Assembly: GCA_964521025.1 (NCBI GenBank)
Contig: CAZFPK010000056.1
Coordinates: forward strand, 1-19,518
Origin: DRTC01 sp964521025
GTDB taxonomy: Bacteria; Cloacimonadota; Cloacimonadia; Cloacimonadales; TCS61
DNA: 19,518 nucleotides
Reading direction: 5' to 3'
Part shown: in pieces, positions 12,518-19,518 of the stretch
Position numbering within the stretch: the stretch's first letter is position 1
Layout: each line of letters starts with the position of its first letter
Notes under the pieces: generated by a model
What the model was told of the DNA's origin: nothing
Seen by the model: only the letters and a program-made list of their open reading frames with translations
Databases searched by the model: none
Position numbers and translations under genes: made by a program

Positions 12518-13849
12518 ATGGAAAAAATCGAAAAAATCATTTCGGAAGCAATTATCGGCACTGAATTTTTAGACAAAACTTTTATTGTCGGCGGATATGT
12601 GCGCGACAAAGTCATGGGATTTCAAAGCCAGGATATGGATATCGTCGTGGAAATGAAAAACGGGGGGAAAAAACTGGCAAATTTTCTTTATCGGAAAGGA
12701 GTGTCTTCCCGACCTGTTATTTTCGAGAATTTCGGAACAGCTTTTGTTTTAATGGGAAATCATAAAATTGAATTCGTGATGACGCGCAAAGAATCTTACC
12801 GGGAAAAAGACCGAAAACCGGAAGTTGAAACAGGGACTTTAAAAGAAGATGTTTTTCGCCGGGATTTCACTGTAAACTCTTTATTGATGGATATTGTTTC
12901 TGGAAAAATAATCGACATCTCCGGTAAAGGACTCTCAGATATCAGGAGCAAGATCATCCGCTCGACATCCAACCCGGAAATTATCTTTGGAGAAGATCCT
13001 CTGCGGATGTTGAGAGCAATAAGATTTTCCGTAAAATTGGGATTCACGATCGAACCGGGAACAGCAAAAGGTATTCGAGATAATTCCACAAAACTGAAAC
13101 ACATTTCCTGGGAACGCAAGCGGGATGAATTGATCAAGATGCTGGAATCGGAAGAACCTGTGCGTGCTATTCGTTTGCTCGATGATTTTGATCTTTTGAA
13201 AAATCTCGTTCCGGAACTGGAAAAATTGAAAGGTCTGCAGCAGGGAAAATGTCATGATCTCGCTGCTTTCGAACATACTCTGCATGTTCTGGAATTAACT
13301 AAACCTGATCTCGAATTGCGATTATCAGCACTTCTGCATGATATTGGAAAAGCAGAAACCGTTTCTAAAGATGAGAATGGTATTCATTTTTTTGAGCATG
13401 AAAAAACGGGTACGGAAATTTCTAAAAAAATCCTGAAACGATTACGGTTCCCTTTGCATCAAATCAAAAAAATATCTTATCTGACCCAAAGTCACATGAT
13501 CCTGAAAAGTGCGGGAAAAAATGGTGAGAAAATATCCAACAAAGAATTAAGAAAATTGATCTTCGAATCCGGAGAAAATCTCGAAATGTTGCTTGATTTG
13601 ATCCACGCAGACAACCAGATACATGCAAAAGATTATACCAAACCTGTGCAAGTTCCGGGAATCAGGAAAAGGATAACTGCACTTAAAAAAGATTTTTCAA
13701 ATCCGGAAATGCCGGTTACCGGAAAAGATGTGATGGAATTTTTCAAACTTAAGGAAGGTACAAAAATCGGGGAACTGCTGGAGAAAGCAAAAGATATCTG
13801 GTTCGAACATCCGGATTGGAGAAAAGAAAGAATCCTGAAGGAAATGTAA
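12518..13849 (+). CDS. cca: CCA-adding tRNA nucleotidyltransferase with HD domain
   Basis: The 443-residue product is a class II nucleotidyltransferase. It has FIVGGYVRDKVMG (23-35), the catalytic DMD at 39-41, KIEFVMTRKESY with the third acidic residue, and RRDFTVNSLLMDI. Then come the RNA/NTP-binding FGEDPLRMLRAIRFSVKLGF and a C-terminal HD domain (FEHTLHVLEL and RLSALLHDIGKAE). It adds or repairs the tRNA 3' CCA end; poly(A) polymerase I is the main alternative, and the HD domain favours Cca. I chose the ATG at 12518 because GGAGG at 12503-12507 is well spaced from it. An upstream in-frame ATG at 12476 has its GGAGG only 1 nt away and would translate through the repeat hairpins. The TAA overlaps another GTAACTCAT word. 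Confidence 0.92.
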   Translation: MEKIEKIISEAIIGTEFLDKTFIVGGYVRDKVMGFQSQDMDIVVEMKNGGKKLANFLYRKGVSSRPVIFENFGTAFVLMGNHKIEFVMTRKESYREKDRKPEVETGTLKEDVFRRDFTVNSLLMDIVSGKIIDISGKGLSDIRSKIIRSTSNPEIIFGEDPLRMLRAIRFSVKLGFTIEPGTAKGIRDNSTKLKHISWERKRDELIKMLESEEPVRAIRLLDDFDLLKNLVPELEKLKGLQQGKCHDLAAFEHTLHVLELTKPDLELRLSALLHDIGKAETVSKDENGIHFFEHEKTGTEISKKILKRLRFPLHQIKKISYLTQSHMILKSAGKNGEKISNKELRKLIFESGENLEMLLDLIHADNQIHAKDYTKPVQVPGIRKRITALKKDFSNPEMPVTGKDVMEFFKLKEGTKIGELLEKAKDIWFEHPDWRKERILKEM

Positions 13850-13887
13850 CTCATCCGGTAACTACCGAGAATGCGAGTTGAGTTATT
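13846..13887. repeat. TAACTCA/TGAGTTA palindrome at the cca stop codon
   Basis: GTAACTCAT at 13846 includes the cca TAA and pairs with TTGAGTTA about 30 bp on. A small inner stem CGGTaactACCG lies between. The outer arms match the TTAC-foot hairpins at 12215-12513. Confidence 0.5.
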
Positions 13888-13894
13888 GATAGTC

Positions 13895-13920
13895 CGAAAG
13901 AAGAGATTTTTCGATTTTTT
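13895..13920 (+). terminator. Possible weak terminator of cca
   Basis: CGAAA (13895-13899) pairs with TTTCG (13909-13913), and ATTTTTT follows. The stem is short and A/T-rich, so this is a weak candidate. Confidence 0.35.
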
Positions 13921-13938
13921 ATAAGCGAGTAAATCATT

Positions 13939-14027
13939 CACCCTGATAAATCAGGGTGTTATTCTGAAAAATTGATTTCAATTTCGAAAAAAAATTAATC
14001 GAAGTAACACCACATTTCATTGTGGTG
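13939..14027. repeat. Inverted pair of REP-like hairpins between convergent genes
   Basis: CACCCTGATaaATCAGGGTG (13939-13958) is a perfect 9-bp stem followed on + by TTATTC. CACCACA (14008-14014) and TGTGGTG (14021-14027) form a 7-bp stem followed on - by TTACTTC. The two face each other with the related foot TTAyTTC. The remaining bases to 14213 hold no gene I can support; a TATAAT-like word near 14130 has no clear -35. Confidence 0.6.
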
Positions 14028-14213
14028 AGGATAAATATAAAAAAGCGATCAGTAACCATTTTAACGGTCTTTATGAAATTGCTGTAATCAAATTATTGAA
14101 AAAATGGAAAAACTCATAACTATTTTGATATAATAAGTTAAACAGGAATTACGAATTATTGGAGATTTCTTTATTTAGAATTTATGCTGTTTTTCTTAAC
14201 TGCGAAATTTAAG

Positions 14214-15461
14214 TCAATTAATAAAAATCGCGTTTTCTTTCCAACGGGCTTTTTTACTAAAAAGTTTTTGCGGTAGATTCAAATTATACGGGTTGGTTTT
14301 AATGATATTAATTCTTTTCCGGATCTGCTTGGTCGTATAATGCTCGTTTGTTGATTGTGGTTCGATCAAAAATAGTCTGTTTAATAAAGCAAGTGCTTCT
14401 CTGGTATTATATCCGGCACGAGCTGCATAGACCAAACCGAGATAATCGGCTTCCTGTTCGTATTTTTCCAACCTGCCGTTAAAGATCGCATCATAAATTT
14501 GAACCGCGAGTTCTTCCATTTCGGTTTCCACATCGCTGATTTCACTCCCGAAAGCGCTATCTATCTCAGCAAGTTCATCCTCAAGATCCAAAAATGCATC
14601 ATCTGCCATGACCTGTTGTTTTCTCTCTTCCAGTTCGAGCATTCCATGGTGGCGCGCAACATGAGAAATTTCATGTGCCAGCACAAAAGCGAGTTCTGCT
14701 TCCGAATCGATCTGTTTCAACATTCCTTTGGTAATAAAAATAATTCCACCCGGACAAGCATAGGCGTTAACTTTGTTCGTGTCGAGGACAAAAAATTTAA
14801 AACCTATATCGTAAGCATCCGTCGATTCCACGATAATATTTCCCACAAAATTAACATAATCCTGGATAATCCTGTTCCGGTAAAGACCTAGAGAAGCAAT
14901 TTTAGAAGCGATCCCTATCCCGATTCCTTCTTCTGAAAATGAGAAATATTCTTTTCCTTGATAAGTGGGAAGATGAATTTTTTTATGATTTTTCTTCAGG
15001 TTAAATCCCTTATAGGTTTTCTTCCTGAATTTTTTATATTCGTTATAATCGAACCTATACTTTTCGAGGATTTCCGGAAAAGCCGGATCACCTTTGAATT
15101 TTTGGGAATATTTTTCTGCGAAACCCTTTACTCCAGCAGACATGCCATGTTTGGAAATCTTTAAAGATGCCGGCTGCGCTGCCATTTTAGAAAAAACATC
15201 TTCCTGTTCTTTCCTCTCATTAGTAACTTTTTTTGAAACAAAACCGGCATTACGAGCAAAGTCGATCTCATACCAACCGTCTTCATCTCCCAGGATTGTA
15301 AAGATATCACCTTTCCGCATTTCGGTAATGATCTCAAAATAAGAAGCCGGTCCGGAGCGGACAATAGCTCGATCTCTTTTTACTTCAGCTTCTTTTTTTC
15401 CCCTCGCAAATAGAGAAATAAAAATTATCATTGTGAGGTTAATTATCAGAAATTTCTTCAT
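14214..15461 (-). CDS. Exported M48-family metalloprotease with N-terminal SH3b domain
   Basis: The product has 415 residues. A signal peptide (MKKFLIINLTMIIFISLFA) is followed by an SH3b-like domain at about 28-80 (AIVRSGPASYFEIITEMRKG and GDEDGWYEIDF). The peptidase domain has HEISH at 263-267 (zinc ligands His263 and His267, catalytic Glu264). EQEAD at 335-339 gives the third ligand Glu335 of the M48 ExxxD motif. VNAYACPGGIIFITKGML, just before the zinc motif, is typical of BepA/YcaL-like M48 enzymes, which act in envelope quality control. An acidic insertion (DDAFLDLEDELAEIDSAF) separates the two parts of the zinc site. The start overlaps the cyclase stop as ATGA, and GGAGGTGA lies inside the last cyclase codons, so translation is coupled. 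Confidence 0.88.
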   Translation of the reverse strand: MKKFLIINLTMIIFISLFARGKKEAEVKRDRAIVRSGPASYFEIITEMRKGDIFTILGDEDGWYEIDFARNAGFVSKKVTNERKEQEDVFSKMAAQPASLKISKHGMSAGVKGFAEKYSQKFKGDPAFPEILEKYRFDYNEYKKFRKKTYKGFNLKKNHKKIHLPTYQGKEYFSFSEEGIGIGIASKIASLGLYRNRIIQDYVNFVGNIIVESTDAYDIGFKFFVLDTNKVNAYACPGGIIFITKGMLKQIDSEAELAFVLAHEISHVARHHGMLELEERKQQVMADDAFLDLEDELAEIDSAFGSEISDVETEMEELAVQIYDAIFNGRLEKYEQEADYLGLVYAARAGYNTREALALLNRLFLIEPQSTNEHYTTKQIRKRINIIKTNPYNLNLPQKLFSKKARWKENAIFIN

Positions 15462-17623
15462 TTCACCTCCATCTTAAAAATACCGTCCCAAATTTCCGGT
15501 GGAACTTTTATTAATGATTGGCAGCGGTCAAGCATTTCTTTTGCCGGAAGATCAGCAAAATCATGAACCAATCTCCCGAAAATTTTCGCTGCTTGCTCAA
15601 AATTCCCTTGCCTGTAAAGATTTAAGGCATTTTCATAATCTTTGAAAATATGTTTCTTTGAGTAACCGGATAAATCTACCAGTTCATAGATGCGGGTCGG
15701 TTCTTTCTTGCCTTTTACTTTGATAAAATCCAGTTCCCGACAAAGAAATTCTTCTTTCACAAACCGGTAAGTTGCTTCACTGATAATTATCCAGGTTCCG
15801 AAAACCTTGTTCACTCCTTCCAATCTTGCTGCCAGGTTGACCGTATCTCCGATCGCAGTGTAGTCCATCCGTTTGTCCGAACCGATATTTCCGGCAACCA
15901 GCGATCCCGAGTGAATTCCTATCCGCGTATGAAGATGAAAATTATCCGGAATTGATAATGAACTTTTATCAAATCCGGCGCATAATTTCCGATGTTTTAA
16001 AGCCATGTTGCAAGCAAGTTTGGCATGACCCTCCCGCGAAATAGGAACTCCGAACAAAGCCATGATCCCATCTCCGGTATATTTATCGAGGAGTCCGTTA
16101 TTTTCCAGAACAAGTTCCGTTAGTTTGTTCAGATAAACATTAAGATCAGTAACCAGTTCTTTCGGTGTTTTTGTTTCGGAAAAGGTCGTGAAATCCGCAA
16201 TATCAGTGAAAAGAACTGTTGCCTGGATTTCTTCTCCTCCCATTTCGATCTGTTTTGGATGTTCCACTAATTTCTCGATCACATCAGGGTGCAGATAGCG
16301 TGAAAAGATCCTGCGGATCTCCCGTTTCGACTTTCCTTCGATGAGATAACTGATGACAATGCTCGACAAATAAGCCAGTAAGAATCCGGTAAAAAGTAAA
16401 GTAAAATTCAAGACGATCCGGGCTTGCTTCCAGAGAAAATAATTCGTCAGAATAATCACTATCAGAAGCAAAAACAAAATAAGATGACTCTTTTTATCGG
16501 AAAAATGAAAAACTGAAAAAAGAATGATAAAAATGATGAGAAAAGAAAAAATAAACTCGATTGTTTCCGGAACAAAATGCACAAAATCTTTATTCAGCAA
16601 ATTACTCAAAATCGTAGCCCAGATTTCCATTCCGGGAAGGATTTTTGATTGTGGAGTTGTTTTCAGGTCCATCAAACCGGCAGCTGTCACCCCGATGACA
16701 ATATATTTATCCTTGAAATTTTCTAACGGGATCAAAGGTTCTTCGTTCCGGCTTTCTTTGATCGCAGAATAAATTACTGCCTGAAAAGGATAATAATGGA
16801 AAATGCTTTCATTTTTGTCGTTTCCATACCAATTCACAAAATAATTATTCTTTTTATCAAGTGGAATGGAGACATTTTCAATCCTGATTTTATTTTTATC
16901 CATCATGATATTGCTGTCGGGATAAAAATTATTTATCCAAACATCTAAACTCAATTGCCTTAAAATCTTGTTTTGATAAGAATAAAAAACCGGAATTCTC
17001 CTGATCACGCCATCCTTGTCCGGCTCGACATTGATGATCCCGATCGATTTTGCAGATTCCAAAAATGGTTCGATGGGAGCCAGAACTCCCGGAAATTTCC
17101 CCACCGATTTTTTGATATTTTCGTTTTGAAAAGAGAATTTGGAAAGGTCGGGTTTATCCAACCTTTCATCCTCCGAAAGTTGAGCAGTAATATAAACATT
17201 CCCCGCATCTTTGATAGATTCTGCAAATGCTCCGTCTGTCTCTTCGGCATAAGTTTCTTCCCTGTTCAGATCAGGTTCGTAAAACTGCATATCGAAAACA
17301 ACTGCCGTTGCTTCTGCCTCCCTGAAATAATCTACAATATGAGCATAAAACTCACGCGACCAGGGATAGGAAATACCGTTTTCTTTGAAATAATTCAAAC
17401 TGCCGTCATCGATCGCAACTATGACAATATTGGAATCTGCCCGTTCCGGGATAGGAGCGAGTTTGAAACGGAGATCGATCAGTTTGTATTCCACTTCCTG
17501 CATAAAATCGGATGAGTTGATCAAATAGGTGAGTGCTAACAGAACTAACGAAAATAACAGTAAAATATACCAGCTTTTATAGATTTTGATAATATTGAAT
17601 TCCTTTTCTTTTTTCCTTTGCAT
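15458..17623 (-). CDS. Membrane-bound adenylate cyclase: CHASE2, three TM helices, class III catalytic domain
   Basis: The product has 721 residues. After one N-terminal helix (about 17-36) comes an extracytoplasmic CHASE2 domain (about 45-340; SNIVIVAIDDGSLNYF, YPWSREFYAHIVDYF and FKDKYIVIGVTAAGLMDL). Three helices follow (about 352-373, 378-397, 403-428). The cyclase domain is at about 465-645. Metal-binding Asp474 (LFTDIADFT) and Asp518 (YTGDGIMALFG), Lys514 and Asp587 at the adenine-selecting positions, and Asn596/Arg600 (NLAARLEG) are all present. An active adenylate rather than guanylate cyclase is therefore predicted. A single TPR-like helix pair (about 663-700) ends it. It probably senses an envelope signal and makes cAMP. 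It is the first gene of a two-gene unit with the M48 protease. AAGGA lies about 3 nt and GGAGA about 11 nt before the ATG. Confidence 0.92.
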   Translation of the reverse strand: MQRKKEKEFNIIKIYKSWYILLLFSLVLLALTYLINSSDFMQEVEYKLIDLRFKLAPIPERADSNIVIVAIDDGSLNYFKENGISYPWSREFYAHIVDYFREAEATAVVFDMQFYEPDLNREETYAEETDGAFAESIKDAGNVYITAQLSEDERLDKPDLSKFSFQNENIKKSVGKFPGVLAPIEPFLESAKSIGIINVEPDKDGVIRRIPVFYSYQNKILRQLSLDVWINNFYPDSNIMMDKNKIRIENVSIPLDKKNNYFVNWYGNDKNESIFHYYPFQAVIYSAIKESRNEEPLIPLENFKDKYIVIGVTAAGLMDLKTTPQSKILPGMEIWATILSNLLNKDFVHFVPETIEFIFSFLIIFIILFSVFHFSDKKSHLILFLLLIVIILTNYFLWKQARIVLNFTLLFTGFLLAYLSSIVISYLIEGKSKREIRRIFSRYLHPDVIEKLVEHPKQIEMGGEEIQATVLFTDIADFTTFSETKTPKELVTDLNVYLNKLTELVLENNGLLDKYTGDGIMALFGVPISREGHAKLACNMALKHRKLCAGFDKSSLSIPDNFHLHTRIGIHSGSLVAGNIGSDKRMDYTAIGDTVNLAARLEGVNKVFGTWIIISEATYRFVKEEFLCRELDFIKVKGKKEPTRIYELVDLSGYSKKHIFKDYENALNLYRQGNFEQAAKIFGRLVHDFADLPAKEMLDRCQSLIKVPPEIWDGIFKMEVK

Positions 17624-17699
17624 AATCCTTTTTCTCCTGCATCGGCAAAATTGATTTTTAAAATCAATATGCGTTGATTTGCGTCAAGTCATAAAATAA

Positions 17700-17730
17700 A
17701 ACTTGCCAAATTTCAAAAATTCGGCAAGTT
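17700..17730. repeat. Perfect-like hairpin in the divergent cyclase-EamA spacer
   Basis: AACTTGCCAAATTT (17700-17713) and AAATTCGGCAAGTT (17717-17730) pair at 13 of 14 positions around a CAA loop. On - it is followed by TTTTATTTTA, terminator-like, but no - gene lies upstream. The ends AACTTG/CAAGTT recall the palindrome families elsewhere in the window. Confidence 0.6.
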
Positions 17731-17749
17731 TTCAAAAGTTGGAGAAATT

Positions 17750-18467
17750 TTGAAAAATAAATCAAAAGCAGTGATCTTTATGCTGATCTCGTCTCTGTCT
17801 TTTGCTTTGATGGGAGCATTTGTCAAACTTGCCGGAAATATTCCGTTATTCGAGAAGGTATTTTTCCGGAATTTTGTGAGTCTGCTGGTCGCTTTTTTTC
17901 TGATTCGGAAAAGTAAAAGTAAGGTCTTGGAAAAAATCGAGAACTTGAAATATCTGCTAGCACGGTCAGCACTTGGACTTCTCGGTGTTGTGTTATATTT
18001 CTATGCGATCAATAATCTTTTGCTCGCAGATTCTTCGATGCTGAATAAACTCTCACCGTTTTTCGTTACTTTTTTTGCCTGGCTTTTCCTCAAAGAAAAA
18101 CTTTCCGGATTCCAGGTTACTGCTTTGATCTTCGCCTTCTTTTCTGCCTTATTGATCATCAAACCAAAATTCGAACTTTCTGTTCTTCCCGCTTTTGCCG
18201 GATTTTAAAATACCAACTTTTATTCAACTGATCTTCCTTTTGGGAACAGGAATTTTCGCAGCTGCCGGGCAGTTCGGCTTGACTCTTGCGTACAAATATG
18301 CAGGAGCAATCGAAGTTTCGGTTTATATTTATGCTCATATTTTATTCTCTGCGCTCATCGGATTTTTTTTATGGAAGGAAGTTTCGGATATCCTGAGCAT
18401 TGCCGGTGGAATTATCCTGATCTCGACTTCGATTGGTGTTTTTGTTTATAATCTGAACAGGAAGTAG
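17750..18467 (+). pseudogene. EamA/DMT-type transporter broken by an internal deletion and frameshift
   Basis: Positions 17750-18208 (TTG start, GGAG 5 nt upstream) encode five helices of an EamA half, from AVIFMLISSLSFALMGAFVK to ALIFAFFSALLIIKPKF, ending LPAFAGF then TAA. Positions 18195-18467, in another frame, encode PDFKIPTFIQLIFLLGTGIF and the last three helices, ending VFVYNLNRK. A full EamA protein has two five-helix halves (about 290 residues). Here the first two helices of the second half, roughly 50-60 residues, are absent and the frames do not match. So the junction near 18195-18210 looks like a deletion, either real or a collapsed assembly. Such carriers move small metabolites out of or into the cell; substrate unknown. 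A functional truncated protein is unlikely. Confidence 0.75.
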
Positions 18468-19063
18468 ATTTTTCTGTTTTCTTTTGTGTTTTTCGTGTTT
18501 TTTTTAACACGGCGTAGTGAAACGAAGACGATTGAGGTAAAAAAAATAGAAAAAATGATTGACATCATTTATTCATCTAATTTTTCTCGGCTTCGATTCT
18601 GGGGGAAATTTAACAAAGGGAAAAAATCATTTGATGGATTGCAGGATTTTGTTTAATATCGAAAATTTGAAAATACAAAATTTAATTAGAAATTTGAAAT
18701 TAGATATTTGTAATTCCATCCCTGTCTCCCCCCCCATTTTATAACTCCTTATTTTACAACAACTTACGCCCTTTCCCGAAAAACATCTTTTATTCCGGCG
18801 AGGATTATCTGATGATGCGTCGGATAAAAGTAAATACACCTACCGGAGTTTGGAAGAATAAATTTATTCTGAAGATTTCCTCTCTATAATTCTCCCGGTT
18901 AGAGAGGACCTGACAATCATAAAATAATGAAATGATTGAAAGTGGTATTAAGGGGGAGACTTCTTGCTTGACCGAGCGTAGTTTTTGAACGAAACCTGGG
19001 ATTTTCTCATCGGGTGAGGAGGAAATGTGGAGATGGGAGAAAAAATAAAATGAGGAAAATAAA
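18468..19063. other. About 600 bp without a supportable gene
   Basis: The stretch is A/T-rich with a C8 run near 18728. It holds a CGTGTT/AACACG hairpin with a T6 loop (18494-18511) and TCCTCTCT (18878-18885) paired with AGAGAGGA (18901-18908). Short open frames on both strands have no recognisable composition. A + reading near 18775-18860 (RRGLSDDASDKSKYTYRSLE) ends in a stop and may be the tail of a lost gene. Purine-rich GAGGAGGAAATG and GAGGAAAA words lie just before the next start. Confidence 0.45.
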
Positions 19064-19420
19064 ATGAAAAAGATATCAGTAATACTATTGCTATTAGCAA
19101 TGACAGTAGGCTCGCTATTTGCCAACGATTGGTATGTTCACACTAAATTGGTTAGTGGAAATGGTAGTATAACTACAGAGTATAATGCAGCTGATGGTGA
19201 TCATCATATTGATACTTCTTGGTATATTTCAGGACAACAAAAAGACTTTACTGTATCACTTTGGCCACCTGGTGACTATGTACCTAATTATTTCTTTGCT
19301 TACGGTTTAGGTGATTATGATCAATGTCCTGCTGGAGATAGCGGAACTCATCATTATCTATATATATGCGACCCTTCCGGAGCACAACCGCGCGACGATG
19401 ATGATCCAATGGAAGAATGA
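19064..19420 (+). CDS. Small exported protein of unknown function (118 aa)
   Basis: A clear signal peptide (MKKISVILLLLAMTVGSLFA, cleavage expected after Ala20) precedes about 98 mature residues. These are rich in Tyr, Trp, His, Gly and Asp, including NDWYVHTKLVSGNGSI and HHIDTSWYISGQQ, and they contain two Cys (DQCPAGDSG and YLYICDPSG) that could form a disulphide. The tail is acidic (PRDDDDPMEE). I do not recognise a family. It is Gly/Thr/Ser-rich and beta-prone, like a short periplasmic or secreted domain. GAGGAAAA lies about 4 nt before the ATG. A second gene with a signal-like N terminus begins 60 bp downstream after a hairpin, so they may form one unit. Confidence 0.7.
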   Translation: MKKISVILLLLAMTVGSLFANDWYVHTKLVSGNGSITTEYNAADGDHHIDTSWYISGQQKDFTVSLWPPGDYVPNYFFAYGLGDYDQCPAGDSGTHHYLYICDPSGAQPRDDDDPMEE

Positions 19421-19431
19421 TAAATAGCAAA

Positions 19432-19461
19432 AATGACCGGGCTTTAACAGGTCCGGTCATT
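19432..19461. repeat. Perfect 9-bp hairpin between two exported-protein genes
   Basis: AATGACCGG (19432-19440) pairs perfectly with CCGGTCATT (19453-19461) around a 12-nt loop. AATTACTAA follows instead of a T-run, so it may stabilise the upstream mRNA or partly terminate rather than act as a full terminator. Confidence 0.55.
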
Positions 19462-19480
19462 AATTACTAAGGAGATAATC

Positions 19481-19518
19481 ATGAAAAAAATAGTTTTTAT
19501 ATTTATTATGTTTTATAT
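19481..19518 (+). CDS. Start of a further exported protein (cut by the window end)
   Basis: AAGGAGAT ends 4 nt before ATG 19481. The first residues, MKKIVFIFIMFY, look like the start of a signal peptide or membrane anchor. Only 12 codons are visible, so nothing more can be said. Confidence 0.6.
   Translation, partial: MKKIVFIFIMFY

Noticed and set aside
14214..17623. Guanylate cyclase assignment
   Set aside because: Lys514 and Asp587 occupy the adenine-selecting positions; a guanylate cyclase would usually have Glu and Cys there.
17700..17730. Terminator for the cyclase operon or the EamA gene
   Set aside because: It lies between divergent starts with no gene ending into it. It is kept only as a hairpin.
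18805..19125. 106-residue - open frame
   Set aside because: It overlaps the signal-peptide gene start, is low in recognisable features and has no convincing ribosome site.

Overview
The window is low-GC bacterial DNA with Shine-Dalgarno-led genes. It looks like a draft or metagenome scaffold: a run of exactly 100 Ns sits inside a tandem repeat, and the first gene is damaged at the left edge. The HrcA/CIRCE heat-shock locus, a CHASE2 adenylate cyclase, frequent AAAATAAAA-type spacers and palindrome-filled intergenic DNA would fit an uncultured lineage such as Cloacimonadota. That placement is an impression only; no marker gene here settles it.

Layout. 1-396: decayed 3' end of an MFS transporter. 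560-1664: a BtpA-family TIM-barrel protein and a 59-residue 4-oxalocrotonate tautomerase homologue, both on +. 1753-3648: a DUF697-like membrane protein followed by pgeF, both on -. 3649-4103: a divergent control region with two CIRCE-type operators around a sigma70-like promoter. 4104-9595: hrcA-grpE-dnaK-dnaJ, closed by an intrinsic terminator at 9736-9761. 9864-10570: a RAYT (REP-associated Y1 transposase) interrupted by a 48-bp in-frame minisatellite and the assembly gap. 10581-13849: rsmE, a GNAT acetyltransferase and cca (CCA-adding enzyme). 14214-17623: on -, a CHASE2-class III adenylate cyclase overlapping by 4 bp an exported SH3b-M48 metalloprotease. 17750-18467: an EamA transporter broken by an internal deletion. 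18468-19063: a non-coding stretch. 19064-19518: a small exported protein and the start of a second one.

The most unusual aspect is the intergenic DNA. I can align at least four kinds of short palindromic repeat by eye. (1) A 39-49 bp family with TTGArTTAAG / TTGAyTTAAG arms has five copies, all in the spacers of the chaperone locus. (2) A 52-53 bp family with AACCTTGAAA-like ends has three copies. (3) 19-20 nt hairpins with a GGA loop are followed by TTAC; they occur singly and as a six-unit tandem array. (4) A 20-nt GGGCGTAT/ATACGCCC hairpin is repeated inside the RAYT reading frame itself. Several elements supply a gene's stop codon or Shine-Dalgarno sequence. A resident RAYT next to many hairpin families suggests that it, or a relative, mobilised some of them; that is inference.

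The chaperone genes form the classical CIRCE-controlled protein-folding operon. rsmE and cca serve rRNA modification and tRNA 3'-end maturation. The cyclase-protease pair looks like a translationally coupled envelope sensing/proteolysis unit of unknown specificity.
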